Below, one piece after another: positions 60,153 to 64,000 of a DNA stretch of 64,000 nt. Location of the stretch: NCBI GenBank assembly GCA_017506865.1, contig JAFCMP010000040.1, forward strand, positions 310,001 through 374,000, given 5' to 3'. How positions within the stretch are numbered: the first letter of the stretch is position 1; every line of letters starts with the position of its first letter. Origin of the DNA: Tribonema minus. Its lineage: Eukaryota > Sar > Xanthophyceae > Tribonematales > Tribonemataceae. A program made the position numbers and the translations under genes. Below the pieces are notes generated by a model that was given only the letters and a program-made list of their open reading frames with translations, was not told the origin of the DNA and ran no database searches.

Positions 60153-63100
60153 ATGTCCAACCTGCTTGGAGCGGTGGATAAAGCTAGCACGCTGGCAGCA
60201 AATCTTGCGGTGCTGCAACGAAAGGACCCCAGCATCGTTCAAATCAGGGGCCATGCCAGTCACGTGTCAGTCTACATCTTCAACCCAGCCAATGGGCAGT
60301 GGGTGAGTGCCAACCGACACCTGATGCAAAAACCGAGTGCGCGCGAGAACCTTGTGGGATCGTGCCATGGTCTCCAAAGCTCGGTCACGCACAGTTGCTT
60401 TAAGTTCTTATGGCATTGTTTGCACCTGATAGAGTCGAGCACCTGGCAAGAAAATTGCATTAATCGTGCACCACAGCGCTCCTTTCTCGCTCGACAAAGT
60501 CTGTTGGCATATGATGTGTCAAGCGAATGCCGCTCTCACTCTTCAATGCGTGGCAATTAATTGTTAAGAGCCTGGCACATGCACATTCTACATTTGACCG
60601 CCCCATTGTGGTGTGATGTCTTGAGCTTTGCTTGTGACGCCTGGCTGAGCCACAATACCTAGACCGACGCCAACCATGTAACCACCAACATTGCACACAG
60701 ATCCCACAACAGCTCAATCGAACATGCACGTCATGTCAGCGGCAGCCACACACTATATATTTGCATACATACATTGTAGATGTCAGCATCCTGGCAAGGT
60801 AGGCATTTTGCACAGCTTTGATGCTGCTCAGGCAGTGCCTTGCCTGCCTAACCCTAACCCTAATCCTCCTTCTGAAGTACTTCACAACTTTGTGTTGGTC
60901 CTGTGCTGCACTTGATCGCACAGGACCGCAAGGATGTGGAGGGATCGCTGTTTGTAGTGGAGCGAGCGACTGCGCCTGTGTTTCAGGTACACAGACGTAT
61001 ACCTTACACATACATACCAGCATACCATACTTTTGCATATTGACCCTACTATACATGGGTGGGTACATCCAGTCCTTGCTTCGTCCGCACAGACAGCATT
61101 GTCTCATTCGCCATGCCTCAGCAAAGGTTATAGATCGACCTGTATGATTTGGAGGCAAGAAAAGCAGTTGAAGATCACCTTCAACTTGCGATGAATGGTT
61201 GAAAGGATGAGATGGCCGGTTTATCATTTACACGCATGAGTGTTGGCATGGGTCTTGGCGTGTCCAGCGGTGTATTGGTGTAATGGCGGCCACAGCTGTA
61301 GTGTTGGCGGCCACAGCTGTGTCATCGTGTGCCTGTCTAGCATGTCTTGCACTCATATGGAATGCAGTACTGATACACTGTTTGTACACCTGTTCTGTAT
61401 CTTGTACTGATGAAGCATTGATTAACATGCATGCAACTTGCGGCCTTTGATTTATGTACACAAGGTCTGCCTTTAGCCCCCCTGTGACCACTACTGTGCA
61501 TAGCCAATGAAAGGCAGCGTGTGACGAGGTGCAGTCATGACCTACAACTGACGCAAGCATAGTGACCTAACAAATACCCAAGTCGCTACATACACGCATA
61601 CCAAGTAGAGTCACCCATGCATGCCTTGAGGTGACAGTTGTGCCAGGTGTAGGCTACGTATATGTTGCTCTTTAAGGTTAGCATTAGGCTGCACATATGT
61701 AGACACTCGCAAGACTTTGCTTGAACTGCAATCATCATAGTCCAGCGTTAGCAGTGCCCGCTTTCAACAGCAACTCATTCGTCAAATGAGAGCGTTGTTT
61801 CCAGCCTTTTCATATTTGCAAACAAGTTTGAGTTGTTGACTCTTGTGCTCAAGTCGCGACTTCACTTTGGGGCACAATGTGTTGTGACTGAACAATCTTC
61901 CTAGGCCCATGTCATGAGAAGGTCACACTGTAGTCTAAGGCAATTTTATATAGCACGTGCAGGTGCATTGGCGATCCGTACAAACACGAAACCTGAAGAT
62001 GAAGGTGAACTGTGTTCACTCAAACTGTGAACCGTGCTGTTGAATTGGCTTTGCACCGGGGTGCACTCTGCGTTGAAACAGAGCCGATTTTGAATGTGGG
62101 CCTGTAACCGTGTACCGAAGCATCCGTAACCGAACGGCCGGTTTGGCCTCTTGAACCGATTTGATCCACCTCCACAATTGTACAAGGTGGCAACGGCTGC
62201 AATCAGCATCACGATAACGTACCACTCATAAAGGAGTACGTCGCTCATTTGGCATGACCTGCTTTGTATACATACCTACTGCGTGACGTGCAGATCGTGG
62301 TCCTCAACAGACTCAACCTCAACAACATGGTGCAAGCTGTGACATCAAACCTCAAGCTCAGGGTGATGGACCCCTACCTGATGTTCCAGTCTATCGAGCC
62401 CTGTGTGTGTGGGCCAGATAGCTGTGCATCACGAGCACATGGTGAGTGCACCTGGCACATCCATACATACTCGTGTTGTACATGGGAGATGGCACGTATT
62501 GCCATTGCTGATACATGTTGCGCGTAGCACAAAGAACAAAATGCCATGTATGCGTTCGAGTATGGTATACTTGCGGACAAATGGTATTCATGTACATGTG
62601 GCACGGGTGATCCCTGGCTGTATGTACAAGTTTCTTAACTGTTCCAGCAAGCGGTTGCCCTGTTGCGAGCTGCCGTCACAGCCATGAAGTTTGTTCGGTA
62701 TCTTCAGGCGCCTGATATGTGAGGCATGCTGGGTTGTGTACTCAGCTGTAAGGCTGGAACATGAATTGAAGCGCAGGAGCGGTTACTTCTACCATCACTT
62801 CAGTCTCGTGATGTATGTATGGAAGCAATACTTATTGGCACATTCAGCATACACGCAAAGTCAGCAACACGCGGATCTCCCTAACAGCAGCCCCTTGCAC
62901 AGCATTGAGCTTCCATAATTGCCTCCCTGTCAACTCTATGTTTAGTGATCTGGGTAGAACTCCAGCTGATCACAGCTTTTGTAGGCAAGTGACCCTTTAG
63001 GGCACGAGCCTTTTGGAATCAGTAGCGTGTACGGCTCTCCACGCGACTGATGCATGTGGGCTTGCTGACTTTTGTGGTGCTGGGTATGTGCGCTTGCATA

Positions 63101-64000
63101 CGTACTGCTGCAAACATTCACTTAATCAGCGCGCTCGAGCTTATTCTGGCGTTGGCTCTCCAGCGCGTGGAGTGTTGCTGCACAGGCGGCGCTAACCACA
63201 TGCAACGTTTTGGCGCTTGGCACGAATTGTACTGCAGTCTCAAGCCTGCGGCCACGCTTGGCGGTCTGCAGGGGCTCTCACTGATATACTTTTTGCGTGC
63301 ACACGATTTCACACAACGGCTCAAATATTCAAGTCTTGCGGCGGAGCGTGCGTGCAGGGTCTAGCTCTTTTGGCGGTGACATCGCTAGCGTGTGGTGCTG
63401 TTGAATCTATTTGGTGTGGTGGCAGCAGAGTTTAGTGGCAGATGTATTCCGCAGCACGCGCGTAACGTGATTTCAACAGAAAATTGTGGTGATGCACGTA
63501 TTCTCGTGTCAGATCAAGCACTGTAAGGTGAGGGTATCTGTCAGCTTTAAGCGCAACTCACAAAAGAGGTCGTCCCCTGCGGGTCGCTGGCTTAGGAGTG
63601 GAGTGCGTTCTTGCGATAACTTAGTGGAAAGTCACACCACACTTGTATCAATTCACCAATATGCTTTTTTTGCTTGCTGCGGCTGATTTGTGTGCAGGTA
63701 TATGGTTCCACAGCGACGACGAGCGCACTCATATAGCACAACTCATACAGACCATTGTCGACGAATGCAAAACCAGGGACATGGCGACACCTGTACCTCA
63801 GCAGCAGCAGCAGCAGCAGCAGCAGACACAACAAATGGAGAAAGCAGCATCACTGGCCAGTGCCATGGTAGATGCACTCTCAGGCAGGGAAAGTGCTGCA
63901 CCGGCGCAACTGGACGCTTCAGGCAGCACCACCAGTTTGGCAACTGCAGTGGCCATGAGCAGCACAGCCGGTAGCACTGCACATGAGAGACATAGCGCTG
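60153..64000 (+). CDS. DCP1: mRNA-decapping enzyme subunit DCP1 (3' end beyond window)
   Basis: Exons 60153-60302, 60924-60986, 62294-62441 and 63698-64000 (still open at the edge) join in phase. The EVH1-like domain is clear: LAVLQRKDPSIVQIRGHASH, VSVYIFNPANGQW, DRKDVEGSLFVVERATAPVF, IVVLNRLNLNNMVQAV, LKLRVMDPYLMFQ, then GIWFHSDDERTHIAQLIQT. This matches DCP1 order (W-x-K-DVEGTLFV, NRLS, DPFLLY, YGIWF). A stretch of about 15 Cys-containing residues before GIWF is longer than usual, so the 62441 donor may be misplaced. A poly-Gln run and a Ser/Ala-rich tail follow. DCP1 activates DCP2 to remove the mRNA cap in P-bodies. Trimerisation and EDC motifs would lie beyond the window. Confidence 0.88.
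60847..60867. repeat. interstitial telomere-like repeat in DCP1 intron 1
   Basis: CCTAACCCTAACCCTAATCC: two to three units of CCCTAA. Too short to be a telomere; it could be a chance or repair-derived insertion. Confidence 0.8.
63118..63240. repeat. dispersed repeat, copy C, in the last DCP1 intron
   Basis: Matches the reverse complement of 21808-21960 with gaps: AATCAGCGCGCT, then CGAGCTTATTCTGGCG, TTGCTGCACAGGC and TGGCGCTTGGCACG appear in the same order. It shows that this repeat inserts into introns. Confidence 0.7.

Noticed and set aside
1-64000. tRNA, rRNA and CRISPR loci
   Set aside because: I scanned for T-loop GGTTCGA contexts, rRNA-like conserved stretches and regularly spaced repeats. 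GTTCGA hits (for example about 36155 and 31208) lie in coding sequence or repeats and lack a cloverleaf.

Overview
The window is nuclear DNA of a eukaryotic alga. The genes are split by many introns (mostly GT-AG, about 50 bp to 1.4 kb), and exon pairs join in phase over hundreds of residues. Two genes encode plastid proteins with a signal peptide followed by a phenylalanine at the predicted cleavage point (CVSAFVAP in the PsbM gene, VLSDAFVL in the gene at 16.2-21.2 kb). This bipartite leader is typical of algae with a red-derived secondary plastid, so an ochrophyte (heterokont alga) or a close relative is the best guess. I had no database access; names rest on motifs and family knowledge.

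Layout. 0-1 kb: 3' end of an unrecognised + gene. 1.6-5.9 kb (-): coiled-coil protein resembling CCDC148/CCDC112. 7-10.9 kb (-): DHX33-like DEAH helicase, divergent from a two-membrane-span RING-H2 E3 ligase (11.1-12.8 kb, +). 13.5-15.3 kb (+): Fcf2/DNTTIP2 rRNA-processing factor. 16.2-21.2 kb (+): plastid-targeted helical protein. 21.2-31.7 kb: a mobile-element island with a MULE/FAR1-type transposase whose last exon adds a SWIM zinc finger, a PDZ-like domain and alanine-rich repeats, plus tandem repeats, a dispersed palindromic repeat and a GC-rich patch with a choline-kinase-like fragment. 32.5-36.3 kb (+): casein kinase 2 beta with a giant low-complexity tail, convergent with RNase P/MRP subunit RPP30 (36.7-38.3 kb, -). 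39.1-44.4 kb (-): ApaH-like phosphatase with a long N-terminal extension, divergent from a coiled-coil gene (44.6-46.5 kb, +). 46.6-51.2 kb (-): MLH3, divergent from a Rab1-type GTPase (51.4-53.1 kb, +). 53-56.5 kb: repeats and one tentative gene. 56.8-57.6 kb (-): nuclear psbM. 60.2 kb to the end (+): DCP1, running off the window.

The genes are mostly housekeeping and do not form a single pathway. RNA metabolism is common: DHX33 and Fcf2 (ribosome biogenesis), RPP30 (tRNA/rRNA processing), DCP1 (mRNA decapping) and an ApaH-like phosphatase, a family that includes a decapping enzyme in trypanosomes. Three neighbouring pairs are divergent with about 140-195 bp between start codons, suggesting shared promoters. 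The most unusual items are the transposase with a PDZ-like domain, the CK2 beta tail, an MLH3 whose ATPase motifs look degenerate while its nuclease motif is intact, and the transferred psbM gene.
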